Shown: positions 1 through 5,720 of the stretch, one piece after another
Layout of the letters: every line of letters starts with the position of its first letter
Position numbering within the stretch: the first letter of the stretch is position 1
Assembly: GCA_030039005.1 (NCBI GenBank)
Contig: JASHQT010000110.1
Span: 1-5,939 of the forward strand
DNA: 5,939 nt
From: Bryobacteraceae bacterium
GTDB taxonomy: Bacteria > Acidobacteriota > Terriglobia > Bryobacterales > Bryobacteraceae
Direction: 5' to 3'
The notes under the pieces: generated by a model
What the model was told of the DNA's origin: nothing
Database searches by the model: none
The model's input: only the letters and a program-made list of their open reading frames with translations
Made by a program: the position numbers and the translations under genes

Positions 1-471
1 ACCGTGGCGGCGGCGGTATACGATACCGAAGAACTGGCTCACACGGCATTCGGGAAATTGAACCCCAATCAGTACGGCGTTTTGCCGATTCTCGTCATTA
101 TCCAGAATGACACGGACCAGGCTCTCAAGCTAGATCATCTGGAAGCGCAATATACGAGCGCCGACGGCCGCAACTTGGATGCCACGCCCGCCGAGGAGGT
201 GAAGACGCTGTATGGCGCGGTACGGCCGGACGTGCCGGTAGCGAGGCCGATCCCGATCCATCACAATCACAAAAGCCCGCTGGATGAGTGGGAGATCGAT
301 GGGCGGGCGTTTGCAGCCAAGCTGATTCCGCCGCACGAATCGGCCAACGGATTTTTCTATTTCCAGACCGCGCACAAGCCGGGTACGCGGTTTTACCTGA
401 GCGGGATCAAGATCGCGGCGACCGGGCAGGATATCCTTTATTTCGATATTCCGCTGGAGAATCCCAAATAA
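1..471 (+). CDS. Unrecognised, probably exported protein, C-terminal part (5' end outside window)
   Basis: The reading frame is open from the first base of the window to a TAA stop at 469-471, so this is at least 156 codons of a longer gene. A GTG at position 4 could be read as a start, but no ribosome-binding site is visible and no signal peptide follows it, so I treat the gene as truncated by the window edge. The visible part starts with a YDTEE stretch, then KLNPNQYGVLPILVIIQND, which reads like the first strands of a beta-sandwich, and later has PLDEWEIDGRAFAAKLIPP and GFFYFQT. No catalytic motif or membrane segment is seen. From memory, similar short proteins with the order YDT, YG(V/I)LPV, IxND, FAAKxxPP and FFYFQT occur in Acidobacteria as hypothetical or putative lipoproteins. 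That resemblance is unverified, and no function can be given. It converges on the isomerase gene with a 39-bp gap. Confidence 0.75.
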   Translation, partial: TVAAAVYDTEELAHTAFGKLNPNQYGVLPILVIIQNDTDQALKLDHLEAQYTSADGRNLDATPAEEVKTLYGAVRPDVPVARPIPIHHNHKSPLDEWEIDGRAFAAKLIPPHESANGFFYFQTAHKPGTRFYLSGIKIAATGQDILYFDIPLENPK

Positions 472-484
472 CCGCTCTCTCGAT

Positions 485-504
485 CGCGGCTCAGCAGGGC
501 CGCG
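485..504. terminator. Hairpin between convergent genes, possible weak terminator
   Basis: CGCGGC (485-490) and GCCGCG (499-504) form a perfect 6-bp stem with an 8-base loop, in the 39-bp gap between two converging stop codons. On the + strand a run of five T lies at 515-519, about ten bases past the stem, which is too far for a textbook intrinsic terminator. There is no T-run on the other strand. The position is right, but the structure is weak in such GC-rich DNA. Confidence 0.25.
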
Positions 505-510
505 GCTCGG

Positions 511-1209
511 TTACTTTTTGTCTTCGGGTGCGGCCGCGGCAGGTTCGGCCGGAAGCACTTTCGCGACTTTGACCTTGTCGATCATGGGGAAGTTCTTCAC
601 CAGGTAGGCATCGCCCTGATTGGTGATCAGGTCCTGCTGCGGACGCTCCCCGTAACCGGCGTAGATCATGTCCACCACGTCCATGCCCTGAGTCACCGTG
701 CCGAAGGGAGCGAAACCCATGGGGTCCAGGTATTTGTTTCTGTCGTTGAGGTTGATGAAAAGCTGCGTGGTGCGCGTGTTCGGACCAGCTGTCGCGAATA
801 CCAGCATTCCGCGCGTATTGCTTTGCTTCACGGGATCGTCCTTGATGGTGGCGTTCTCCCAGGCCTTGTTGACGGCGGGATTGGCATTCAGTCCAAACTG
901 CACGACGAAATTGGGGACGACGCGGAAGAACGCGGCGTTGTTGAAGAAGCCGTTCTTGACGAGGTTGTAAAACCGGTCGGCGCCCAGAGGCGCCCAGTCG
1001 CGGTGCACTTCGGCGATGATGTCGCCCTTGGTAGTCGTAAATTCCACTTTGAACAGCTCGGGGGCTTTGGCGCGCAATGAGGCCGGGTTCGTCAAAGATG
1101 GGCGGGCGGCAGCGGGGTGCGCCGCGCCCTTGCTGGCCGCGCTTTTGGAGGCGGGCGCCTGCGCCATCAGGAGAGAAGACATAAGAAGGCTTGTGACTAG
1201 GGCTTTCAT
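511..1209 (-). CDS. Exported cyclophilin-type peptidyl-prolyl cis-trans isomerase
   Basis: This 232-residue protein should catalyse cis-trans isomerisation of X-Pro bonds and so assist protein folding outside the cytoplasm. Residues 1-18 form a signal peptide (Met-Lys, a hydrophobic stretch, then Ala-Gln-Ala as a plausible cleavage site). An Ala/Ser/Pro-rich linker follows to about residue 52, and the cyclophilin domain spans roughly 53-215. The active-site signature is FFRVVPNFVVQFG (94-106), with R96 and Q104 matching Arg55 and Gln63 of human cyclophilin A. The second core is ATAGPNTRTTQLFI (139-152), with Q149 and F151 matching Gln111 and Phe113. The segment carrying Trp121 and His126 in cyclophilin A reads KYLDPMGFAPFG here, so Trp is probably replaced by Tyr and the His is absent. 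This is common in divergent bacterial cyclophilins. The C-terminus ends in a short Ala/Pro/charged tail. ATG at 1209 is chosen because the signal peptide begins there. Almost no Shine-Dalgarno sequence precedes it. The gene is divergent from the acyltransferase. Confidence 0.93.
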   Translation of the reverse strand: MKALVTSLLMSSLLMAQAPASKSAASKGAAHPAAARPSLTNPASLRAKAPELFKVEFTTTKGDIIAEVHRDWAPLGADRFYNLVKNGFFNNAAFFRVVPNFVVQFGLNANPAVNKAWENATIKDDPVKQSNTRGMLVFATAGPNTRTTQLFINLNDRNKYLDPMGFAPFGTVTQGMDVVDMIYAGYGERPQQDLITNQGDAYLVKNFPMIDKVKVAKVLPAEPAAAAPEDKK

Positions 1210-1217
1210 GTAGCTCG

Positions 1218-1223
1218 ATTATA
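1218..1223 (-). promoter_or_regulatory. Candidate -10 box of the isomerase gene
   Basis: Read on the - strand this is a perfect TATAAT, ending 8 bases before the ATG. With the usual 6-base distance, transcription would start about 2 bases before the start codon, so the mRNA would be nearly leaderless. No good -35 hexamer is seen 16-18 bases upstream. This is inferred from sequence only. Confidence 0.45.
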
Positions 1224-1273
1224 CTCAAAGTCCGGCGCGCGGGGATAAGGGGCGCCAAGGTTCTTTCGGGTAA

Positions 1274-1308
1274 GTGAAACCGTAACCGGGCAGTAATCAC
1301 GGTTTCAC
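1274..1308. repeat. Perfect 10-bp inverted repeat in the divergent promoter region, candidate operator
   Basis: GTGAAACCGT (1274-1283) and ACGGTTTCAC (1299-1308) are exact reverse complements separated by 15 bases, so the arm centres are 25 bp apart. The repeat lies in the 123-bp gap between two divergent genes. The right arm covers the place where the -35 element of the acyltransferase promoter would be, if the -10 is at 1322-1327. No T-run follows either arm, so it is not an intrinsic terminator. It could be a regulator binding site or a hairpin. The binding factor is unknown. Confidence 0.55.
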
Positions 1309-1318
1309 ATTTCAGTGC

Positions 1319-1327
1319 TGTTATGTT
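1319..1327 (+). promoter_or_regulatory. Candidate extended -10 promoter of the acyltransferase gene
   Basis: TGT followed by TATGTT gives an extended -10 (TGn plus a hexamer matching TATAAT at four of six positions, including the key first T, second A and last T). It ends 5 bases before the ATG at 1333, so transcription would begin at or next to the start codon. No ribosome-binding site is present between. The -35 hexamer is poor, which fits an extended -10 type. Tentative. Confidence 0.35.
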
Positions 1328-1332
1328 TTTGA

Positions 1333-3072
1333 ATGCGGGGCGCGCTCGCCACGTTACTCGGAGAAAAGAAGCTGCCCGCGCCGGTGGAAGGCGCGATCGA
1401 AAAGCTGCTGCGGCTGGATCAGTTCGACCGTTTTTATGAAGATGTTCCCGGCGTGGAGCCGCGGCCGATCGCCGAGCGCTCGCTGGCGTTGTTGAACGTC
1501 CTGCCGCGGGTATCCGAACGCGACCTGGCGCTGATTCCCAAACAGGGCCCGGTGGTGGCGGTAGCCAATCATCCCTTTGGATTGATCGAGGGCGCGATTC
1601 TTGCGGCGCTGCTTCCCGCGGTCCGGCCGGACGTGAAGTTCCTGGCCAACCATCTGCTGGTGAATGTTCCCGGCGCACAGGATCTGTGCATCTTCGTGGA
1701 TCCGTTCGGGGGCGAACGCGCCGCAGTCGCGAATCGCAAGGGGTTGAAGGACGCGATCGGCTGGCTGAAGCAAGGCGGAATGCTGGCGGTGTTTCCGGCG
1801 GGAGAAGTGTCGCACTTGAATCTGAAGGAACGCGCCATCGTGGATCCGGAATGGAACCGCAGTGTGGCGCGCCTGGTCCGGATCACGGGCGCGTCGGTGC
1901 TGCCTATCTATTTTCTGGGCGCCAACAGTGCGCTGTTTCAGGTGCTCGGATTCCTGCATCCGCGCATGCGCACGGCGCTGCTGCCGCATGAATTTTTCAA
2001 CAAGAACAATCGCGCGATCGAAGTGCGGATCGGAAGCCCGATCGCGCCGGCCAAGATTCGCGCGTATCAGGACGATGTCGCGCTGATCCGGTATCTGCGG
2101 CACCGGACGTATCTGCTGCAAAATCGGGAGGCTCCGAAGCGAGCGCAGGCCGCGATTGCCGACCCGCCAGCGGCGAACGTACTGGAAGAGTTGCTGGCCG
2201 GGGAAGTAGCCAAGCTGCCCAAGGATCGCACGCTGGTGGAGACCGACGATTACTGGGTGCTGCTGGCCAAATCAGAAGAGATCCCCAATGTTTTGCACGA
2301 AATCGGGCGGCTGCGGGAAGTGACTTTCCGCGAAGTGGGCGAGGGCACGGGAAAGCCGATCGATCTGGACCGGTTCGACGAGCATTACTGGCACCTGTTT
2401 GTTTGGAGCCGGCAGGCGAAGGAAATCGCGGGCGCCTACCGGCTAGGACCGTCGGAGGAGATCCTGGCGCGTTTCGGGCCGGCGGGTTTTTATACCAGCC
2501 GCTTGTTTCGCTGGAAGCGCTCGTTTCTGGACCGCATCAGCCCGGCGCTCGAATTGGGCCGCTCGTTCGTGCGCCCGGAATATCAGAAAAGCTACGCGCC
2601 GCTGCTGCTGTTGTGGAAAGGGATCGGGCAGTTCCTGCTGCGGAATCCGCGGTACAAGTTGCTGTTCGGGCCGGTGAGCATCAGCAACGGGTATACGGCG
2701 GCGTCGCGAAACCTGATGGTGAAATTCCTAAGCGCCTACCGGAAATCGGGCGAATTGTCGCCGCTGGTGCGGGCGCGCAATCCGTTCCGGCTGCAAGGAT
2801 CGAAGTTGGCCGACGAACTGATGGGCGCGACGGTGTGGGACATCGAAGAACTTTCGGCCTTGATCGCCGACGTGGAGATGGATCGCAAAGGTGTGCCGGT
2901 GTTGCTGAAGCAATATCTGAAGCTCGGCGGCGAGCTGGTGGCGTTCCATGTCGACCGGCGATTTGCCAATGCGTTGGATGGCCTGATTGTGGTGGACTTG
3001 CGCAAGACCGACGCGCGCGTGCTGGAGCGCTACATGGGCAAAGAGGACGCCGTGCAATTCCTGAAGCAGTAA
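1333..3072 (+). CDS. Two-domain acyltransferase, OlsF/hemolysin-like (PlsC-type domain plus GNAT-type domain), probable ornithine-lipid synthase
   Basis: This 579-residue protein joins two acyltransferase modules. Residues about 60-265 are a lysophospholipid-acyltransferase (PlsC/LPLAT) domain: NHPFGLIEG (79-87) carries the catalytic His80 with an acidic Glu86, FPAGEVS (154-160) replaces the usual FPEGTRS block, and GSPI (234-237) is the last conserved block. Residues about 300-560 are a GNAT-fold domain of the OlsB/hemolysin type, with ELGRSFVRPEYQ (407-418), LFGPVSISNGY (444-454) and a terminal DGLIVVDL (549-556). In the known family member OlsF, the GNAT domain N-acylates ornithine and the PlsC domain adds the second acyl chain, giving ornithine lipids. 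That substrate is inference here; another amino acid or a plain phospholipid remains possible. ATG 1333 directly follows an in-frame TGA, so no earlier start exists. There is no Shine-Dalgarno. It is probably membrane-associated at the cytoplasmic face. It appears monocistronic, followed by a terminator-like hairpin. Confidence 0.88.
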   Translation: MRGALATLLGEKKLPAPVEGAIEKLLRLDQFDRFYEDVPGVEPRPIAERSLALLNVLPRVSERDLALIPKQGPVVAVANHPFGLIEGAILAALLPAVRPDVKFLANHLLVNVPGAQDLCIFVDPFGGERAAVANRKGLKDAIGWLKQGGMLAVFPAGEVSHLNLKERAIVDPEWNRSVARLVRITGASVLPIYFLGANSALFQVLGFLHPRMRTALLPHEFFNKNNRAIEVRIGSPIAPAKIRAYQDDVALIRYLRHRTYLLQNREAPKRAQAAIADPPAANVLEELLAGEVAKLPKDRTLVETDDYWVLLAKSEEIPNVLHEIGRLREVTFREVGEGTGKPIDLDRFDEHYWHLFVWSRQAKEIAGAYRLGPSEEILARFGPAGFYTSRLFRWKRSFLDRISPALELGRSFVRPEYQKSYAPLLLLWKGIGQFLLRNPRYKLLFGPVSISNGYTAASRNLMVKFLSAYRKSGELSPLVRARNPFRLQGSKLADELMGATVWDIEELSALIADVEMDRKGVPVLLKQYLKLGGELVAFHVDRRFANALDGLIVVDLRKTDARVLERYMGKEDAVQFLKQ

Positions 3073-3096
3073 GCTTCTAAGAACTAAGAACTCGCG

Positions 3097-3136
3097 CAAA
3101 ACGGAGCGCGGCGCGAAGCGCTCCTGGTCCGTTTTG
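3097..3136. terminator. Terminator-like nested hairpin after the acyltransferase gene
   Basis: Starting 24 bases after the TAA stop, CAAAACGGA (3097-3105) and TCCGTTTTG (3128-3136) are perfect inverted repeats, with a nested pair GGAGCGC (3103-3109) / GCGCTCC (3118-3124). An A-run leads in and a T-run (3132-3135) leads out, so it could act in both directions. The inner stem is strong and GC-rich, but the T-run is only four bases. The best fold pairs CAAAAC with GTTTTG, leaving a 6-base bulge (3125-3130). Confidence 0.55.
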
Positions 3137-3282
3137 TGGTGCGCGCCGCACCCTTTGCGCTTCTCCTTAAGCCGCCCGCAACGAGGGCGCGGGCGAACTC
3201 AGCTTTTCCTTCCCGTATTGGGGTGCGCCCGCGCTCCGTGGGCTGCTATTACTTCGACGGTTTTCGCCGAAGAGGGAAGCAA
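3137..3282 (+). promoter_or_regulatory. Structured leader/promoter region of the porin gene
   Basis: This stretch lies between the acyltransferase terminator and the porin start. The frame is open through it from 3136, but the encoded residues are Arg/Pro-rich and look non-coding. It holds a tight hairpin GGTGCG/CGCACC (3138-3152, 3-base loop), a second GCCCGC/GCGGGC (3174-3194), and a third near the gene, CTTCG-CG/CG-CGAAG (3252-3272, one mismatch). TGC-TATTAC at 3244-3252 resembles an extended -10. If it is used, transcription would begin near 3259 and the leader would be about 24 bases. None of these is proven. Confidence 0.35.
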
Positions 3283-3301
3283 ATGAAATATTGCTTCCTT
3301 C
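3272..3301 (+). promoter_or_regulatory. Hairpin holding the porin Shine-Dalgarno in its stem and ATG in its loop
   Basis: Bases 3272-3282 (GAGGGAAGCAA) pair with 3291-3301 (TTGCTTCCTTC) in an 11-pair stem with one G-U pair and no mismatch. The 8-base loop, ATGAAATA, begins with the start codon at 3283. The GAGG ribosome-binding site (3272-3275) is locked in the stem. Such a structure would lower translation unless melted or remodelled, as in RNA thermometers and protein-repressed start regions. That role is inference. Confidence 0.5.
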
Positions 3302-4656
3302 CCGCGCTATTTGCGGTAGCGCTCGCGGGTGGGCGTCCCCTGGATCTCTTGGGACAGACGCAGACACCCCCGCCGGCTGCCGCATCCTCTGTTTCCAACC
3401 CAGATCCAAAGCATCAGGATCAAAAAAATGAGGACACTTCCGAAGGCAATTACTGGCAACGCACGTTTCATCTCAGCGGTTCGATTCGCGAACGCTGGGA
3501 GGCTACGGACGGACCGTTCAGCGTGACGCCGGCGGATTCTTACGTGGTCAGCCAGATCCGGCTGGGCCTCAGCTATGAGCCTTCCTCCTGGCTGCGTTTT
3601 TTCGCGCAGGCCCAGGATGTGCGGCCGTTGTTTTATGGGACCACGCCATCGAATGCGTTCTCGAATCCATTCGATCTGCACCAGGCCTGGGTGGCGATCG
3701 GCCAGCCGGAAGGCGAAGGTGTGTTCGTCGAAGTGGGCCGTCAGAACATGGTGATCGGCTCAGGGCACTTGCTTGCCGCGGCCGACGATTGGTGGGCCTA
3801 CACAGCCAGAAACTTCGATGTGATCAACGGAACGTATGCGACGAAATACTTCAAAAGCCAGTTCGTGGCTGGGTCGGTGATTCTGGTGAATCCCGACGCA
3901 CCCGATGAGCACCGGCCGGGCGATCATATCTATGCCGACTACAATACTTTTGCGCACCTGCTGCCGGGCGCCTCAGTGGAACCGTACCTGATCGCACACA
4001 CCTCCGACAACGTCAAGAGCAAGGAGGAGCAGTTGGGAAATGCGGATACGCTGGCTTTGGGCTTGCGGATCGCAGGCCAGCTTGCGCACGGTCTGGATTA
4101 CAATATCGAGCCGCTGCATGAATTCGGCGGCTACTCGAACGATCGTCTGGATGCCAACGGAATGCTGGCCGGCGCCGGATGGGTAATTACGTCTTCGGGC
4201 TGGAAGCCGCGCTTGAGCGCCGATTACGAATTCGCTTCCGGCGACAACGGCAAAAAGAACGGCACGCGCGAGGATTTCGACAACATGTTCGGCTACAACT
4301 ATCCCATGAACAGTCTAACCGGGCTGTTCGACTGGAAGAATCTCAAGGATCTGCGCGCCGGAGTGGAAGTGGCGCCGAGCAAGAATTTGAAAATCAAGCT
4401 GAACGCACGGGATTTCTGGCTCGCGAACGTCCATGACGGGTTCTACAACGCATATGGCACGCGCATCGTCTTCGACCCGTCGGCCACGAGTGCGCATATC
4501 GGAGAAGGCGTGGAAACCATGGCCACCGCGAAGTTGGCCAAGAACACCACCGCCGGTTTCGGGCTGGGCGTTTTGTTTCCGGGCCAGTACCTGAAGCAGG
4601 CTGGGAAGGACCAGGCTTTTCTGTATCCTTATTTTTACGTGGCGCAGATTTTCTGA
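3283..4656 (+). CDS. Outer-membrane beta-barrel protein, alginate-export (AlgE-like) family
   Basis: The 457-residue product is probably an outer-membrane porin. The alginate-export family is named after Pseudomonas AlgE, an 18-stranded channel that secretes alginate; many members in other phyla are general porins, so the substrate is unknown. A signal peptide occupies about residues 1-25 (MKYC, then a hydrophobic FLPALFAVALAG), followed by a Pro/Ala/Ser and charged linker to about 55. From 58 on, alternating aromatic and polar strands appear: SGSIRERWEA (65-74), RLGLSYEPSSWLRFFAQAQDVR (93-114), then the family hallmark EVGRQNMVIGSGHLLAAADDW (150-170). Later come DYEFASGDNGKKNGTREDFDNMFGYNYP (314-341) and the last strand ending in Phe457, as barrel-assembly signals usually do. 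The open frame extends up to 3136, but ATG 3283 is preferred because a signal peptide starts there and GAGG lies 7 bases before it. No alginate genes adjoin it. It converges with the VWA gene, with 4 bp between stops. Confidence 0.88.
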   Translation: MKYCFLPALFAVALAGGRPLDLLGQTQTPPPAAASSVSNPDPKHQDQKNEDTSEGNYWQRTFHLSGSIRERWEATDGPFSVTPADSYVVSQIRLGLSYEPSSWLRFFAQAQDVRPLFYGTTPSNAFSNPFDLHQAWVAIGQPEGEGVFVEVGRQNMVIGSGHLLAAADDWWAYTARNFDVINGTYATKYFKSQFVAGSVILVNPDAPDEHRPGDHIYADYNTFAHLLPGASVEPYLIAHTSDNVKSKEEQLGNADTLALGLRIAGQLAHGLDYNIEPLHEFGGYSNDRLDANGMLAGAGWVITSSGWKPRLSADYEFASGDNGKKNGTREDFDNMFGYNYPMNSLTGLFDWKNLKDLRAGVEVAPSKNLKIKLNARDFWLANVHDGFYNAYGTRIVFDPSATSAHIGEGVETMATAKLAKNTTAGFGLGVLFPGQYLKQAGKDQAFLYPYFYVAQIF

Positions 4657-4660
4657 CGCT

Positions 4661-5605
4661 TCACTCGTTCGCGGCGCGATAACCCTTGCGCCAGAACACG
4701 TTCAGTTTGGGCGCACCGGAATCGCGCTTCACTTGCACGCGGACGTGATGGAAGCGGCCGTCGCTGGCGCTGGTCTTGCCGCTGCTCGGGGGCACATAGC
4801 CGATGACGTACTGCGAGCGCAGCTCACGAGAGATCTGTTCCGCGGCCTGGTTCAGCTCTCGCCGGCTATCGGCTTGGAAGTAACGGCCGCCGGCGCGATC
4901 GGAGATGCGTTCGAGCAAGTCCGGCCCCATAAGCTCCTCGGGCGCGCGAGTGCGCAAGCTCCAGGATTCGGCGCTATCGATGGCGTAAATCTGCACATCG
5001 GCTTCTTCGAGCGAGTGCAGGATCTCGCGCTCGCTGAAACGGCTGTGATTGTCGCCGCCATCGGAGAGAATGAGCATCGCCCGGTGTGCGTTTTTCGCCT
5101 GCTTCATGGCGCTCAAGCCGGTTCGGATGGCATCCAGCAGGGAGGTTTCGCCGTGCGCGGAAAAGTCGAGCAGCCGGTTTTGGATCTCGGCCGGATTCGA
5201 AGTCCAACCCATGGCCACCTGCGGCTGGTCGGAAAAGGTGATCAGTGCGAATTCGTCGCCCGGATTGCCCTTGGCGAGAAGCGCGCCTACAACGTCGCGC
5301 ATCGCCGGCAGTTTGCCCTCCATGCTGCCGCTGGCGTCGAAGATGACGGCGAGAGAAAGGGGCACTTCCTCTTGGGAAAAATAAGCGATGCTTTGTTCCG
5401 AGTTGTCTTCGAAGACGCGGAAGCGGTCGCGAGTAAGTCCGAGGATGGGACGGTCATGCGGGCCGAGGACGGTGGCGTTGATCAGGACGACGTTCGCATC
5501 AATGCGGAATTGGCCGGGGCGGCTGCTTTCGGCGGTCCCATCTGCCGCCTGGGAAACCGATGCGATCGCAAGAGCGATTCCCAGCGCCATGAAGACCCTC
5601 TTCAT
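4661..5605 (-). CDS. Exported VWA-domain protein, acidobacterial VWFA-related family
   Basis: The product has 314 residues from the preferred start. Residues 1-20 are a signal peptide (MKRVF, hydrophobic core, cleavage likely after Ser-Gln-Ala). Residues about 34-80 form the N-terminal strand region typical of VWFA-related proteins of Acidobacteria (IDANVVLINATV, then LTRDRFRVFEDN and QSIAYFSQEE). The von Willebrand factor A domain runs about 82-265 with an intact metal-ion adhesion site: DASGS (90-94), Thr154 in GETSLLDAI, and Asp182 in LSDGGD. A C-terminal strand region (YVIGYVPPSSG, FHHVRVQVKR, FWRKGYRA) closes it. VWA domains bind protein partners through a divalent metal; the partner here is unknown. 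Genomes of this group often hold many copies, commonly of unknown function. A TTG at 5635 would add ten residues before the signal peptide, so ATG 5605 is chosen. A longer antisense frame covers the gene but looks like a shadow. Confidence 0.9.
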   Translation of the reverse strand: MKRVFMALGIALAIASVSQAADGTAESSRPGQFRIDANVVLINATVLGPHDRPILGLTRDRFRVFEDNSEQSIAYFSQEEVPLSLAVIFDASGSMEGKLPAMRDVVGALLAKGNPGDEFALITFSDQPQVAMGWTSNPAEIQNRLLDFSAHGETSLLDAIRTGLSAMKQAKNAHRAMLILSDGGDNHSRFSEREILHSLEEADVQIYAIDSAESWSLRTRAPEELMGPDLLERISDRAGGRYFQADSRRELNQAAEQISRELRSQYVIGYVPPSSGKTSASDGRFHHVRVQVKRDSGAPKLNVFWRKGYRAANE

Positions 5606-5720
5606 GCTTCCAACATATCGGCCGGGAAGGTCCAAAACAAGGAGGTAATTTGTACTTTGGGTACCGGCGGGTTGTACTAACCGGTGGGGATTAGGGAATC
5701 CGCTTGCTCACGCGCGCGGC
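5606..5720. other. Gap between mqnE and the VWA gene
   Basis: This 115-bp gap contains the VWA promoter candidate, a perfect AAGGAGGT on the + strand (5639-5646) followed by a 14-codon frame from TTG 5650 to TAG 5694, and TTGTACT repeated at 5650-5656 and 5672-5678 (22 bp apart). ACCGG (5663-5667) and CCGGT (5681-5685) are inverted, but without a T-run on the - strand, so no clear terminator for mqnE is seen. Read-through from mqnE into the VWA gene is therefore possible. Confidence 0.4.
5612..5640 (-). promoter_or_regulatory. Candidate promoter of the VWA gene
   Basis: On the - strand, TTGTTT (5640-5635) and TATGTT (5617-5612) stand 17 bases apart, the ideal spacing for a housekeeping promoter, although each matches the consensus only partly. 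The -10 ends 6 bases before ATG 5605, predicting a start of transcription at or beside the start codon. A GGAAG just before the ATG is too close to be a good ribosome-binding site. A separate promoter here would let the VWA gene be expressed independently of mqnE. Confidence 0.4.

Noticed and set aside
491..1678. A 395-codon open frame on the - strand covering the isomerase gene and part of the acyltransferase
   Set aside because: It is Arg/Pro-rich, has no recognisable motif, and overlaps two well-supported genes in other frames. Long empty frames are expected opposite or beside GC-rich genes.
2403..3080. A 225-codon + strand frame inside the acyltransferase gene
   Set aside because: It lies entirely within the conserved GNAT domain in another frame and has no recognisable features.
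3097..3152. The cluster of inverted repeats after 3097 as a mobile-element end or attachment site
   Set aside because: No transposase, no target duplication and no second copy are visible in the window. The first hairpin fits a terminator and the rest are short stems expected in GC-rich DNA.
3136..3282. N-terminal extension of the porin frame up to 3136
   Set aside because: The 49 extra residues are Arg/Pro-rich, precede a clear signal peptide at 3283, and overlap terminator and hairpin sequences.
4733..5680. A 315-codon open frame on the + strand almost fully antisense to the VWA gene
   Set aside because: The VWA frame has a signal peptide and an intact metal site. The antisense product shows no domain, and no ribosome-binding site was noticed for it, so it is a codon-bias shadow.
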